Below, piece by piece: positions 1 through 11,053 of a stretch of DNA of 64,000 nt (the first letter of the stretch is position 1; each line of letters starts with the position of its first letter). Made by a program: the position numbers and the translations under genes. A model generated the notes under the pieces. That model worked only from the letters and a program-made list of their open reading frames with translations. It was not told where the DNA came from and did not search any database. The stretch is from Carallia brachiata (taxonomy: Eukaryota > Streptophyta > Magnoliopsida > Malpighiales > Rhizophoraceae): the NCBI GenBank assembly GCA_021464245.1, contig JADCRB010000114.1, forward strand, positions 868,001-932,000, read 5' to 3'.

Positions 1-341
1 TTTGGGGTTTACTCCTGAAATATCACTCAAAAAGGAGTTAGGAGAGTATATTGCAGAGTAAAAGTACGTAGGAAAAGGAGAAATTTTCTTAAGAGTTTTT
101 AAAATTTTTTTTTCTCTCAAATTCTCTAAATTTTTCTATTTACATATTTGCTGAATATGTTTTGAACTGAATGGCGGGGGCCTATTTATAGGGTTTCTTT
201 CTCGTGTGAAAATATGGTGGGAAAAGAATATATTTTTTGAAAAAAATTTTCAACGTCGGCGTTGCCAATTTTGAAATTGGCAATGCCGACAAAAGACTTG
301 ACTTTTTCTTTTTGCTTTTTTTTTTTTTTCATTTGTTTACA
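1..341 (-). repeat. Partial LTR of the same Tat-type Gypsy family as 34-44 kb
   Basis: This stretch aligns by eye with the U3 end of the LTRs at 34,154-34,927 and 43,582-44,351. It shares phrases such as GGAGTTAGGAGAGTAT, the TTTCTCTCAAATTCTCT block and the terminal TGTTTACA at 334-341. The rest of the LTR lies off the left edge. A minus-strand TATA box is visible at about 181-191, and a hairpin at 255-290 occupies the same place as the hairpin in the young LTRs. It is more diverged, so it is an older insertion. No internal retrotransposon sequence follows on the right, so it could be a solo LTR or a rearranged end. Confidence 0.85.
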
Positions 342-479
342 GTTTGTTTTCGTGAAGGGCCTTTTGTTTTGTTATTGAGCGATTTTTAGTGTGCATGGAC
401 CAACAATTCCGATTAGAAAAGCCAGGCATAAAACAATCATTAGCATTTTGGATTCAATGTTACTATTTTTAGATAAAAT
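342..479. repeat. Direct repeat, copy 1 (138 bp), abutting the LTR end
   Basis: Positions 342-479 recur at 622-759 in the same orientation with only a few mismatches. Shared phrases include CGTGAAGGGCC and GTGCATGGACCAACAATTCC. Copy 1 begins exactly at the base after the LTR terminus, which suggests the duplication breakpoint and the LTR end are related. No coding potential is seen. Confidence 0.85.
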
Positions 480-621
480 TGATTTATTTTGAACTCGTTT
501 AGAAACTTTGTCATTTTTTTTATTGTTCTTTTTTATTTTTTGTTATTATTTTTTTTATTTATTGAATTTTTATGTTTATTATTATCAACTTTTGGTTTTT
601 TTTTTTTCAATAAGAATAATT

Positions 622-759
622 GTTTGTTTTCGTGAAGGGCCTTTTATTTTGTTGTAGAGTGATTTTTAGTGTGCATGGACCAACAATTCCGATTAGAAAA
701 GCCAGGCATAAAACAATCATTAGCATTTTGGATTCAGTGTTACTATTTTTAGATAAAAT
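622..759. repeat. Direct repeat, copy 2 (138 bp)
   Basis: Second copy of the 342-479 repeat, offset by 280 bp. The sequence between the copies is AT-rich and unrelated. A short open frame follows at 796-993 but shows no recognisable domain. Confidence 0.85.
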
Positions 760-2510
760 CCCATACCCACAATTCTAGAAAGAGACCAAGTAGACATGAC
801 GAGGAACACCTTCATCAATAACAGAAGAAATAGGAAACACTGTTTGCTATCGAGCATCAAACCTTTGAATTTTCATAGACTCCAGAAAGACATGAATTTT
901 CCAGAAGGCTCCATACATCCTGTGGATTCTTTAGTCCCAAAGATGCATTGCAGAAACTGGAAGGCTCCATACCCGCAAACATTTTCCGTTTAAAAAACAA
1001 TGATAATAGTACTTCAAGGTCCGTGCAGTTTATTACGTTGGCAATTGAAATCCTATGTTAGGATCACTGGAAGTGATTGCCTATTAAGTATGCTTTCCCC
1101 CATATTCACCCAGGTTAGAGTCTCATTGCTGCTATTTGTCCTTAATAGAAGGGGATTAATATCAAGCGTACAATATTAAGTTTAAAATTTGGTAATATTA
1201 TAATTGGTGTGGAAGAGACCCATTTCAGTTTAATAGTGCTCTAATTGTGGGTTATTTTTATAAGAAAAGTTAAATGAAAAAATCAACAAATAATTATTGA
1301 TTTTGATTCACAAGTATGATAATTAAAATATCTACTGTACATCTTTTTTTAGTTTTAGTTGATAAAATAGTTATATGTGAAGATATAGGATTCTATTAAT
1401 TTTACTAAAGAAAATGGGTCCAAACAACATACTTTTAAATATATTCAATTTTTTTGGTTAATAAAACTTTAAACTATTGGATTTACAGATCATTCTCGCT
1501 TATATATTGCTTAATTTTTTCTCTTACTTTTCTCTCTCCTCTCTAATATAGGACCCCTTAACCGCATAACCCACACTTAAAATCTCAAACAATTTTTTCT
1601 TGAAGTATGAGTGTCCTCCACATTTGGGTTGCTCTCCTTCAACTTGCGAAGAACTCATTATCACTCAACCAAGCCCGTGTGCTCTAATTCTAGGGTGTGC
1701 CTATGCCAATACTCCAAGTTTCATTCTTGGGCCACACGTGTTGCTGCTTTTCTTACTGAATACTGTAACCAATTTCTTCCTTCTTCATGGGACAACAACC
1801 ATAGGAAAAGTGCATCATTCCTACTCATCTCTTGTTGAACCATCAATCCTTGTACTACTTATAAGAAAAATGCAAGAGCCCATAACCTATAAACAAATAG
1901 GCTCAACATCATATCTCAATTCAAAACTTTAATATGTTGGATTTATGGATTTTTCTTACTTATATATTAGTTACTTATCTCTCTCATTTTCAATGTGAGA
2001 CTCTTTAATTACACAAGTTACACTTAAAATCTCAATAAAATTATTAGAACTTGCAAATTTTAATACATATTCTCATGTCGTTTTTATTTCGGATGTCTAC
2101 TATTTTTACTCACTTTTTTTTAATACAACTAACTCTTAATGTTATATTATATAAATCTATTTTTTATTTTTTATTTTAAGTATATCCTATTTATTATATT
2201 GTATAAAATAATAAATAAGTTATACTCAATAAAAAAGTGAATAAAATTAAAAATTTCCTGTCGGAAATTTCCTTTAACGTGCTTGGGACTGTTTGTTGCC
2301 GCGTTACGTTAGAAAATCCAATTTTTGCGCGGACAATTTGAGAAAGTTGGGACATTCAGTAGGGGTAGGAGTTGAGGACTAGCACATTCCTCCGTGATGA
2401 TTTTTTTTTCCCTTTTTGCAGCTGATTAAGATGAAGTATGCTTTAGACTGTAGCCTTTACATTTTTTTTCCTCCCCCCCCCAAAAAAAAAACATTAGATT
2501 TACTAACAAA
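760..2510. other. Gene-free AT-rich stretch
   Basis: No gene is supported here. An open frame of 110 codons at 1600-1932 has no recognisable domain, and the flanking DNA is AT-rich intergenic sequence with long T runs. There is a short C/A homopolymer junction near 2473-2491. Confidence 0.6.
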
Positions 2511-2611
2511 ATTGTCAGAATTAGACCAGTCATCAAATTGAAAACATTAGTAATTTAAAATTCAATCGATTGAACCGATCGAACCGATATTTAAACCGGT
2601 ATTTAATATAT

Positions 2612-2802
2612 GAGAAATACTAGCAACAGTCACTTTTACTTTCTCTTTTACAGTTGCTGCTTACGTGGTAGGTGTTGATTGGTTGCCAAAAAGTTGAATG
2701 TCAAAAATATTACAGAAATGCCATTTAAAAGTGTTGATGTGTTGATTTGTGATTGGTGTCTATAAAAGAGAAGGTAAAAAGTGACTGTCCGTAACAAACC
2801 TC
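2612..2802. mobile_element. Mutator-like MITE with 9-bp target duplication
   Basis: Terminal inverted repeats of about 38 bp are visible; both arms contain ACAGTCACTTTT followed by a CTCTTTTA core. The element is flanked by the exact 9-bp direct repeat TTAATATAT at 2603-2611 and 2803-2811. A 9-bp duplication with long inverted repeats is typical of Mutator-like MITEs. It is 191 bp long and non-coding. It sits inside the older element at 2511-4193. Confidence 0.8.
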
Positions 2803-3246
2803 TTAATATATATATATATCTAAAAGTAATTATAAAAATGATAATTATAAATAATGATTAAATATTAATTTTTCTAATTTTAAGGACTAAATTGAAAAGT
2901 TTGATTAAATTTAAGACTAAATTAAAATTTTTAATTAAATTTAAAGATTAAATTATAATTTAAATGACATTTAGGGGGTGTTTGTTTAGGAAAAACGTAA
3001 TGTGAGAATGAGAATCAACTACTTAATTCTCATTCTTATTATTTATTTTATAAAAAATGCATTCTCATTATCTTAAAAAGCGAAACGAGATTCTTCATTT
3101 TAAAGGAATCATAATTCTTAAGTTTATTATATCAATCATTTTCATTCCCCTCCTAACTACCTCTAACTCTTTAAATTTCTCCACTTCCCCATGTCTTTAT
3201 TTTTATATTGTTATTATATTGCTTTTTTGATTTTATTTATTCATAA

Positions 3247-3283
<37 letters not shown>

Positions 3284-3285
3284 TA
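3247..3285. repeat. (AAT)n microsatellite
   Basis: Uninterrupted AAT trinucleotide repeat inside the Harbinger-like MITE. Confidence 0.9.
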
Positions 3286-3649
3286 TTTTTATATTATAAT
3301 AAAAATTAAATATTTCAAAACTTAAGATAAATAATTAAATTGTAAATACTAATATCATTTTATAGTTAGAATAATCATTTGTATATTATTAATAAATTAT
3401 TTTATAATATCTAAAATATTATTTTCATAATAATAATAATAATAAATATTATTTTTATTGCTATTGTTATTATTGTCATTACCATTACTATTTATTAATG
3501 ATAATATGTCATAGTATTATAACTAGCAAAAATTTAAATGTCAAAATATTTAAATTATAAATTAACAAATGATTATTATTATAATAACAATAAAATTTTA
3601 TGTTAAGATTTTCTTTTTGGATTTTATATTTATGGTTATCATTGTGAAG

Positions 3650-3651
3650 TA

Positions 3652-3697
<46 letters not shown>
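3650..3697. repeat. (TTA)n microsatellite
   Basis: Uninterrupted TTA repeat inside the same MITE. It is complementary to the AAT tract about 400 bp away, so the two can pair as a stem. Confidence 0.9.
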
Positions 3698-4484
3698 TTT
3701 TATTATAATTTATAATTTTATTTTTATGGTAATTTAATATTTTTAATTTTACATTACATTATAATATTTTTTGTATTTCATACTTCTTAATTTAATATTA
3801 ATAATTTTTTAATTTTAGATTATTTAAATAGTTTAAGAAAATAATTTTGATTCTAATTCCTGACTAAAACCAAACAATAACAAAAGAAATTTGATTTTGA
3901 TTCCTAAGTAAACCAAATATATTGTAATTGTAGTCATTCCGATTCCGATTCCGATTCCAATTCCGATTCCAATTCCATTCAATTCTGATTCCAATTCCAA
4001 TTTCGATTTCGGACCACAAACCAAACGGCCCCTTAGAGTCAAATTATAATTTATGAATTTTTTAATTTAGTTTGAACCGGTTCAACCGATCTGGTCTAAG
4101 TTTTCTTTAAAATCAACCCTAAATTGCATCAAATCCTGATCGGTCACCAGTTAAATCGATCCGACTAATGGGTTCAGTTCGATTTTTTACAACACTGTTT
4201 ACAAGTTGGTATGCACGTGGAATACAATACTTTTTTTTTTTTATCCGTACGTGGAATGCAATATTGATTCAAGGGGTTCTGGACTGATGAAGCAGAACTG
4301 AAGAGGTGGCCTTATTAAATCTCCAATTGGGCGAAGCCTTTAAGCTTAATCATTATGATGTTGGAATGTAAGGCCTAGGCCCAATTGACTCAGTCCATCA
4401 AATGACAAAACTCACGTATGGGCCGCATAACCTCCAAATGATGACCACATACAAAACCTAACAACAAATGTCAAAAAAGCCTCT

Positions 4485-4607
4485 GGGATGCAATTGTTGC
4501 TGCAAACCGTGAGGTTTGGGATTTGATCCCCAGACATCCCACCCCACCACTTTCTCTCTTTATCAGCTGATGTTCAGCTTTTTAATGACTAAAAAATAAA
4601 AAATTGT
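4485..4607 (+). mobile_element. tRNA-derived SINE with 12-bp target duplication
   Basis: A 123-bp insert is flanked by exact copies of AAAAAAGCCTCT at 4473-4484 and 4608-4619. It begins GGGATGCAATTGTTGCTGC, which resembles a tRNA 5' end with box A. The GATTTGATCCC segment is a plausible degenerate box B. It ends in an A-rich tail. Target-site duplication, internal Pol III-like boxes and A-rich tail together fit a plant SINE. The source tRNA is not identified. Confidence 0.7.
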
Positions 4608-5125
4608 AAAAAAGCCTCTAACCAAAAGAAAAAAAATGTAAAAAAACCGTTTACCTAAAAAGAAAAACAAAGTGAAAAAACCACCTAAATTAAAACATGT
4701 GGGATTTTTAGTATTAGTTCTGTCAAGAATGTTGTTGGGTCTCCCATCATATCTCTCCCTAATTTTTTTTTTTTTTGTATGGATTTAACCTTTTCTTAAG
4801 ATAGAAAAAAAAACAGGTGATTACCTGTTTGCCCAATTTAGGACGGAGGATTCGAACTACATCTCACTTCCTCTTTCTTTTTTAGTTATAGGAGACTTGC
4901 CCTTCCTTGATGACCAAAAAATAAATATATATAAATGACGTCATTTTGCTTATATTAGATTTTATGTGGTTTAAATTTGGCAAATTATGACGTCTCAATT
5001 TTGTATTTCTCAATCTGGCTGGTGGAAATTGTTTGGAAATCAAAATCAGCTCGTTTGTTTTTTTTTAGTTTTGGCAGGTGTTGGACAATTGTTGTAGGGT
5101 TGAGCAGTGTTTTGAACGCCCCAAT

Positions 5126-5327
5126 TGTGGAAACAACAAGGAAGAAGAAATTATTTGTATTATATATTTCTTTGATTAGTGTTACACACCTATATAAATA
5201 AGCTTTACACAACCCACGAGGTAGAGCTCAACCCACGGGATAGAGCCAAGCAAACAATTCAGTTACTAATTGATAAATAACATAACCAAAAGAGATGAAT
5301 ATGCAGCACCAAACTAATCTGATAACA
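5126..5327 (-). repeat. Copia element 1, 3' LTR
   Basis: Begins TGTGGAAACAACAA and ends CTGATAACA on the plus strand. It is closely similar to 9723-9958 but lacks a roughly 34-bp internal duplication present there. A TATA-like TTATTTATATAGG lies on the minus strand near 5191-5203. On the minus strand it is preceded by a polypurine tract (GCGGGGGGC, plus-strand positions about 5328-5337). Confidence 0.9.
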
Positions 5328-8300
5328 GCCCCCCGCAAGCCAATGGGCACTGCTGTTGGTGCAGACGTTGGCGAAGAAGAACAAACCGGGCAATGGCCAA
5401 TGGCTTGGTGAAGATATTAGCAACTTGATCATCATTAAAATTAAATCGAACGTCCAATTTGCCTTGTGTGACCTCATCACGAACAAAATGATAGTCAACC
5501 TCAATATGCTTGGTACGTGCATGAAAAATGGGATTAGTAGTAAGATAAATAGTCCCAATGTTGTCACACCATAACACTAGTTTGGGAGGTCGAAATCCAA
5601 GTTTTGATAACAGAGATTGGAGCCAAAAGAGTTCAGCTGTAGCATTAACAAGTGCCTTATATTCTCCTTCAGTTGACGACCTCGCAATGGTCAACTGCTT
5701 CCTGGAACTCCAGGAAATTAATGAGTTGCCTAGAAAAATGCCTTACCCCCAAGTGGAACGGCGATCATCAGGACAACCAGCCCAGTCACTATCGGTGTTA
5801 CAATGAAGAACCAAGTCAAAACGTCGAGAGAAAACTAATCCAAAATCGGTTGTGTCCTTTAAATATCGGAGAAGCCTCTTGACAGCAATCCAGTGAACAT
5901 CCCTTGGGTCATGCATAAACTAACATAATTTATTAACACAGAAATAGATATCTGGTCGCGTCATGGTCAGGTATTGAAGGGCACCAACAATTTGGCGGTA
6001 AAGATCGCCATTAGAGAAAGGAACACCATCTGTCTTAGATAACGATGGCTTAGTTGCCATGGGGGAAGAACACGGCTTGGCAGTCACCATAGCAGTCTTG
6101 TGAAGCAAATCACAGACATACCGGGACTGAGATAAGACAAGGCCCGACGAGTGGGTGGCCACCTCAATCCCAAGGAAATAATGTAAAGCCCCCATGTCCT
6201 TGACTGGAAACTCCTTCTGCAAGGCTTGTAATAGAGTTGTTAGGAGTACAGAAGAGCACCCAGTTAAGACAAGATCATCAACATAACATAGAAGCAACAT
6301 CCTGTCAGAACCATGTTGAAAAATAAAAAAAGAAGCATCAGCTTAGAGGCCACAAAACCATAAGAGAGAAGAAAAATGCTGAGACGATGAAACCAGGCCT
6401 GTGGAGCTTGCATGAGACCGTATAAAGATTTTTGTAGTTTGCAGACAAAGTGAGGCTTGGAAGCATCAACAAATCCTGGAGGTTGTGCTACCTAAATCTC
6501 CTCTGTGAGATTACCATGAAGGAAATTGTTTGATATATCCAACTGATGCATAGGCCACTGATGTTGGGTGGCCAGCGCAAGGACTAATCAGATTGTGGTG
6601 GCCTTGACGACCGAACTAAAAGTTTCAGTATAATCAACACAGGACTGCAAGGTGAAGCCTTGGGCAACAAGATGGGCCTTGTAGCGATCAACTGTCTCAT
6701 CGAACTTCTGCTTTATTCGATAAATCCACTTGGAGCCCACAATGTTCTTACCAGCTGGTCTAGGAACTAGAACCCATGTGTTATTAGCTTGGAGGGCCTA
6801 CATCTCGTCATCCTTAGCATTAGTCCATTCAGAATATTGATGGGCTTGTTTGAAAGTGGATGGTTCGATTTGAAGATAATTAATTGGGGATTGAGAAATG
6901 TGGGCTAAATGAGCCTGACGGAGGGCCAACATGGTGGGACGGAGAGTCATGGGATGGGTTCTAGTGATGATAGGTGTAGATGTTGGAGAGGATGGAGGAA
7001 GAGTAGTTGGATAAGAGGTAAGGTCGACCAGAAGATTAAGATCAGGTTTTTCAAACGTTGGGGCAGATGGTGTAGGGGAAGAGGTTGGGCATTGTGAATG
7101 AGAAAAATTGTGGTGAATCAAGGGTGGAGATAAGGGCAAGGATAAGTCTCATTGTGAAGTAGAGGAGGACGTTTGTTGAGAGAAGAGGGTACAGAAGTAG
7201 GAGATTGTGGTAGAATGGGTAAAGGAGATGGAAAAGGATGAGTTTGAGAGGGAGAAGAAGTGTGACCTGCGTGGGATCCTTGTGCAAATGGGAGGACGTG
7301 ATGTAGATGGAGCCATGGGCTTGGTGAGTTTGATTGGGGAGTGACCGGCTGCACGTTTGGAAAAGTTACATACGGAAAAGTGGTCTTATCAAAACGAGCA
7401 TGTCTAACAATATAGACGCAACCTGTATCAATATCTAAATAGGAGTACCCTTGGTGATTTACTGAATTACCCAGAAAAACACATTGTTTGCTTCGAAAGG
7501 ATACCTTGTGTGAATTGTACAGTCGAAGTAAAGGATATACAGCACAACAAAAAATGTTTAAATTGAAATAAGGAGGTTCTTTACAAAATAAAATACTATA
7601 GGGACTCTTTTTCTGAGTAGTTTTAATTCATAAGAGTAACACCGGTCGCAAAGGCATAAGACCAGAATTTAAAAGGAACATTAGCATGGGCAAGTAATGT
7701 GAGTCCAGTATCAATTATATGTCTTATTTTGCGTTCTGTTGTACCATTCTGCTCATGGGTATAAAAACATGCTATATGATGTTCAATACCAATTTGTTTG
7801 AAGAAATTGTGAAGCTTTTGATACTCACCCCCCAAAGTCTGATTGAAATGCTTTAATTTCAAGATTAAATTGACGTTCAACATAAGCTTGAAATTGAAGA
7901 AAAATGGAGAAAACTTCACTCTTATTCTTAAGAAAATAAATCCAATAGAAGCAGCTAAAATCATCGATAAAGATCACAAAATAATGAAAACCTCAAGAAG
8001 AGAGTGTTGGGCCGGCCCCCAAACATCAGAATGCACTAAATCAAATGGACCTTGACTCTTGTGAACAACAGGAGATAAATGAGAACGGGAGAGTTTCCCT
8101 AATTGATAAGCTTGACAAAAAAAGAACGTGAAGACAAAAGAGGGCAAATTATTTTTCTTGATGACTTGAGAGACCACTCGACCATGAGGATGTCTCAAAC
8201 GCGCATGCCAGTCAGGAAAACCAACTCGTTCGCCCAACAAGGCTTGCTTCAACATTTGAGGAAGAACATAAAGACCATTTGCACTAGGACCGCGTAGGAA

Positions 8301-8681
8301 GACTTCTTGGGTCTGTTGATCCTTAATTAAGAAATAAAAAGGCCAAAATTCAAAGTAACAGGAATTGTCAGTGGCAAATTTTTGAACCAATAATAAAGAT
8401 TTAGTGATTTTAGGAACAAGTAATATATCATGAAGTAAGAATTGACGACTAGGGGTTGAATAAACTAAACTACCAGTATGAGAGATAGGCAGGCCTTAAC
8501 CATTGCCAATACGAACATAATCAATTCCAGTATATTCAACAGCAGTGTTGAAATTAGAACTATCTGTAGTAATGTGACGCGAAGCACCAGTATCTGGGAA
8601 CCAAGGCAAACCAGAACCTCCATAAAATTGAGGCATTAACGATGCTGAGGGAGAGGTAGCCGATTGATATTGTTGTTGCAT
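5328..8681 (-). pseudogene. Copia element 1 pol remnants: protease, integrase, reverse transcriptase, RNase H
   Basis: Read 5' to 3' on the minus strand. A protease segment with DTGASRH is at about 8496-8681. The pre-integrase and integrase parts are at 7974-8390 and 7623-7964; the latter includes the HEQNGTTERK block around the catalytic Glu. A reverse transcriptase part at 5920-6300 contains YVDDL (about residues 6-10 of that open piece). The RNase H tail at 5314-5694 includes the STEGEYKAL and ADIFTK-like VANIFTKPL blocks. The pieces are in different frames and separated by stops, so no intact polyprotein can be made. Family assignment is firm from the motifs and their order. Confidence 0.9.
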
Positions 8682-8735
8682 AGGTAATGTCCAAGCAACG
8701 TTGGCTTGTGGAGCTTGTTGACGAGGTATATATCA

Positions 8736-9695
8736 TCAGCGACATCGATCTACAGTGTGGTTTCGATACCCACAAATTTGACATGGGCCACGATTTCGAT
8801 GATTTTGGTTGTTGGAGCGACCTGAAAAATTAACAGATGAATTAAGATTAGCTGGCCTTGGGGATAAAAGGGAAGTATTTTCTACTGAGATGCCTCGCCC
8901 TCCAGTAAATCCTAAAGCTGTTGGTCTTGAAGATAGAACAGCAAGGTGCGCTGTAGGGCCTTCATGAAGACTTTTGAGAAGATTCTCATGAGCTATAAGT
9001 TGGTTGTGCAGCTCGTGAAATGAAACAGGTTCAGGATGCAAATTCAGGGCTATGATAATAGCATGATAATCTGCACCAATATTGCGATAAATTATCGCAT
9101 TAAATTCAGCATCCGTAATTTTCCTTCCCGCTGCTGCCAATTCATCAGCCAATGCTTTTGCTCTTTGAATATATTGCGAGACAAAGAGGTCATTCTTTTT
9201 AAATTCCTGCAGCTCAATATTAAGTTGTAATTGACGATTCTGAGATACAGAACCGAATGCATTTGGTAATGCATTCCAAACTGAATAAGAGGATTCTAAC
9301 CCGATAACATATGGAAATACTTCTTCAGAAAGTGAAGATAAAAGCCATGATAATACCAGCTGATCCCTTTGAAACCATGTCATATACGCTGGATTTGGTA
9401 TAGTTGTTGGTGTACCTTCGGTGTGAGAGGAAGACACATCGGGATTAGGTATAGTTTTTGTTGGTACTGTAGTGGTCCCATCAATATATCCATTAAGTTG
9501 ATAGTAATTGAGAAGTGGTAAGAATTGAGTCTTCCAGCATAGATAGTTTCTGGAATTAAGCTTTACTGAAAATGTTCGATTAGCTGCTGTCGGGATTTGT
9601 GAGGTGCTGCTTATAACTTGTGCAATTGGAAAAGGTATTGGAGTATTTGATGTAGCTAAAGAGGAAGAGGAAAAAGAAGAAGAGGAAGATGTCAT
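8736..9695 (-). pseudogene. Copia element 1 gag, ending at a premature stop
   Basis: A 319-codon frame starts at the ATG at 9695, just inside the primer binding site. It begins with a Ser-rich stretch, continues through a Copia-type gag domain (FSVKLNSRNYLCWKTQ near the start, then LNIELQEFKK and FVSQYIQRAKALADEL) and reaches a CCHC zinc knuckle (CQICGYRNHTVDRC). A stop follows directly at 8733-8735. In related elements this frame continues into protease, so the stop is probably a lesion. The longer upstream open frame to 9809 lies in the LTR and is not coding. Confidence 0.85.
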
Positions 9696-9709
9696 AGATG
9701 GACTTTTAT

Positions 9710-9722
9710 GGCTTTGATACCA
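9710..9722 (-). other. Primer binding site of Copia element 1
   Basis: On the minus strand TGGTATCAAAGCC directly follows the 5' LTR terminus CA. The usual plant Copia site complementary to initiator Met-tRNA is TGGTATCAGAGC, so this carries one change. Confidence 0.85.
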
Positions 9723-9958
9723 TGTGGAAACAACAATGAAGAAGAAATTATTTGTATTATGTATTTCTTTGATCAGTGTTACACACCGATATAAATAAGC
9801 TTTACACAACCCACGGGATAGAGCTCAACCAACAGGATAGAGCCAAGCAAACAATTTAGTTACTAACTGATAAATAACATAACCAAAATAGATGAATATG
9901 CAGCACAAAATTAATCCCAAAAGAGATGAATATGCAGCACCAAACTAATTTGATAACA
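9723..9958 (-). repeat. Copia element 1, 5' LTR
   Basis: Matches 5126-5327, with a tandem duplication of about 34 bp around AGATGAATATGCAGCAC (about 9889-9950). The terminus pattern TG...CA is intact. Confidence 0.9.
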
Positions 9959-10889
9959 CCAACATATTTGATTTATTGTTTAAATCTCTAGGACATTGTT
10001 CTATTTTAACAAATATTTAACTGATAAACTATTTTACGAGCCCCAAACTTGGCTGTTAAATCATCGTCTTGTGGCAAAGCTTGTTGGGTTAGTCCAATTT
10101 AATTTGTGCTGGTTAAAGGCACAAAAATGGTCTATTACTTCATTAACAACCAGGCCGGATCAGCACCAGTTCATTCATTGGATCAACCAATATGCTTCGA
10201 TTATTATTTAGTTCAGAGAACTTTCTAATGACCTATACAATTAGTATTAGATCCATCTCAGAAATGAAAGTTTTGAATTAGAATCTCAGAACCAATTAAC
10301 CAAAAAAATTTTAAAAAGGGTTAAAGAGCATTTTTTGTCTTCAGTAATTGTTATGATCAAAATAAGATGATGCTTAAACACAAAGAATGGATACAATCAT
10401 GATCGTGTTAATAACATTAAAATTATTAAATGGAATTGCATTAAGACTTGACTTGATGGAAAAAAAAAAAAAAACCCCTGCAATTTTCTTTAGTACAGAA
10501 GGACTCTCAATTTAACTATTCTAATAATGTTGTGGTGTTGTGTATTTAGATTGGAATAAGTACTAATTTGGTCTTAAACTTTTTGGAAAATTTTCAATGC
10601 AATTTTAAACGACTTGTTATTTTCATTGAATCTTATAACTCAAAATGTGCAACTTTATTCACAAATATGAGTGAAAGAGAGAATGAGAGAGCGAGATGAT
10701 TAGAATGTGTAACTTTATTCTCAAACTAAGCACAAAGTACACAAATACATATAGTAATGGCAGAGAAAACAAGTTATTGCTTCCAACCCTCTGAACCATG
10801 GCTACATCCTAGAGCATTGGCATACCATAAGAAAGCCCTTCTTATTTCATATGCAACAGTAGCAATACAGACAGAGACATACATAAAAG

Positions 10890-10890
<1 letters not shown>
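9959..10890. other. Gene-free stretch; probable 3' UTR of the MLP relic at its right end
   Basis: No gene is seen from 9959 to about 10,690. From about 10,720 to 10,930 the minus strand reads like the 3' UTR of the MLP relic. It includes AATAAAG, a candidate poly(A) signal, near 10,716-10,722 (minus). Confidence 0.4.

Positions 10891-10922
<32 letters not shown>
10891..10922. repeat. (CA)n microsatellite
   Basis: Sixteen CA units, just downstream of the stop codon of the MLP relic on the minus strand. Confidence 0.95.
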
Positions 10923-10928
<6 letters not shown>

Positions 10929-10936
10929 CCTTGAAA

Positions 10937-11053
10937 TCAAGCCTTGACAAGGTGGGCATCAATGTCTTCGACAACATCAACAGCATTCTCCAAGTAATTA
11001 TTTGGAGGAGGGACATCAGCCCTCAATTTCTCATATTCCACATGAACTTCTCA
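10937..11053 (-). pseudogene. MLP/Bet v 1-like gene fragment (C-terminal end of last exon)
   Basis: The minus strand encodes about 38 residues ending at a TGA (10937-10939). They contain VEYEKLRADVPPPNNYLE and DIDAHLVKA, the conserved C-terminal helix of plant major latex proteins (Bet v 1 fold, small-ligand-binding cytosolic proteins). An upstream in-frame stop and loss of homology near 11,060 show that the first exon and most of the second are missing. The second Copia element begins about 270 bp further on, and a second MLP relic lies on its far side. I infer a former tandem MLP cluster broken by transposon activity. Confidence 0.75.

Larger units (their letters stand above)
2974..4032. 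mobile_element. PIF/Harbinger-like MITE with TTA target duplication
   Basis: The ends GGGGGTGTTTGTTT and AAACCAAACGGCCCC are inverted repeats of the GGGGCCGTTTGGTTT type. They are flanked by TTA at 2971-2973 and 4033-4035, the TWA duplication expected of PIF/Harbinger. The body carries an (AAT)n tract near 3247-3285, a (TTA)n tract near 3650-3697, and subterminal ATTCCG hexamer repeats at about 3938-4010. There is no transposase. At 1.06 kb it is long for a MITE, partly because of the microsatellites. Confidence 0.7.
2511..4193. mobile_element. GTTGTAAAAATCGAACCGG-type terminal repeat element, interrupted by two nested MITEs
   Basis: The left end (ATTGTCAGAATTAGACCAG) and the right end (TTCGATTTTTTACAAC) form degenerate inverted termini. 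Near the ends are CCGGTT/GAACCGAT-rich blocks. Related copies occur at 21,030-21,677, 30,894-31,309 and 45,161-45,480. This copy is split by a 191-bp element (2612-2802) and a 1,059-bp element (2974-4032). No transposase frame is visible, so it is non-autonomous. The superfamily is not assigned because no clean target duplication was seen. Confidence 0.5.
5126..9958 (-). mobile_element. Ty1/Copia retrotransposon, full-length but degenerate
   Basis: Two direct LTRs (5126-5327 and 9723-9958), a Met-type primer binding site and a G-rich polypurine tract define a minus-strand element of 4,833 bp. Flanks are CCAAT (5121-5125) and CCAAC (9959-9963), a 5-bp target duplication with one mismatch. The order gag, protease, integrase, RT, RNase H is that of Copia. 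Many stops and frameshifts break the polyprotein, so this copy is not autonomous. Confidence 0.92.

Noticed and set aside
3833..4042. Gly-Ile repeat protein frame
   Set aside because: It is the translation of ATTCCG hexamer repeats in the Harbinger-like MITE.
4831..4900. GGATTCGAACTAC as a tRNA gene or second SINE
   Set aside because: Only a box B-like word; no cloverleaf, box A or target duplication found.
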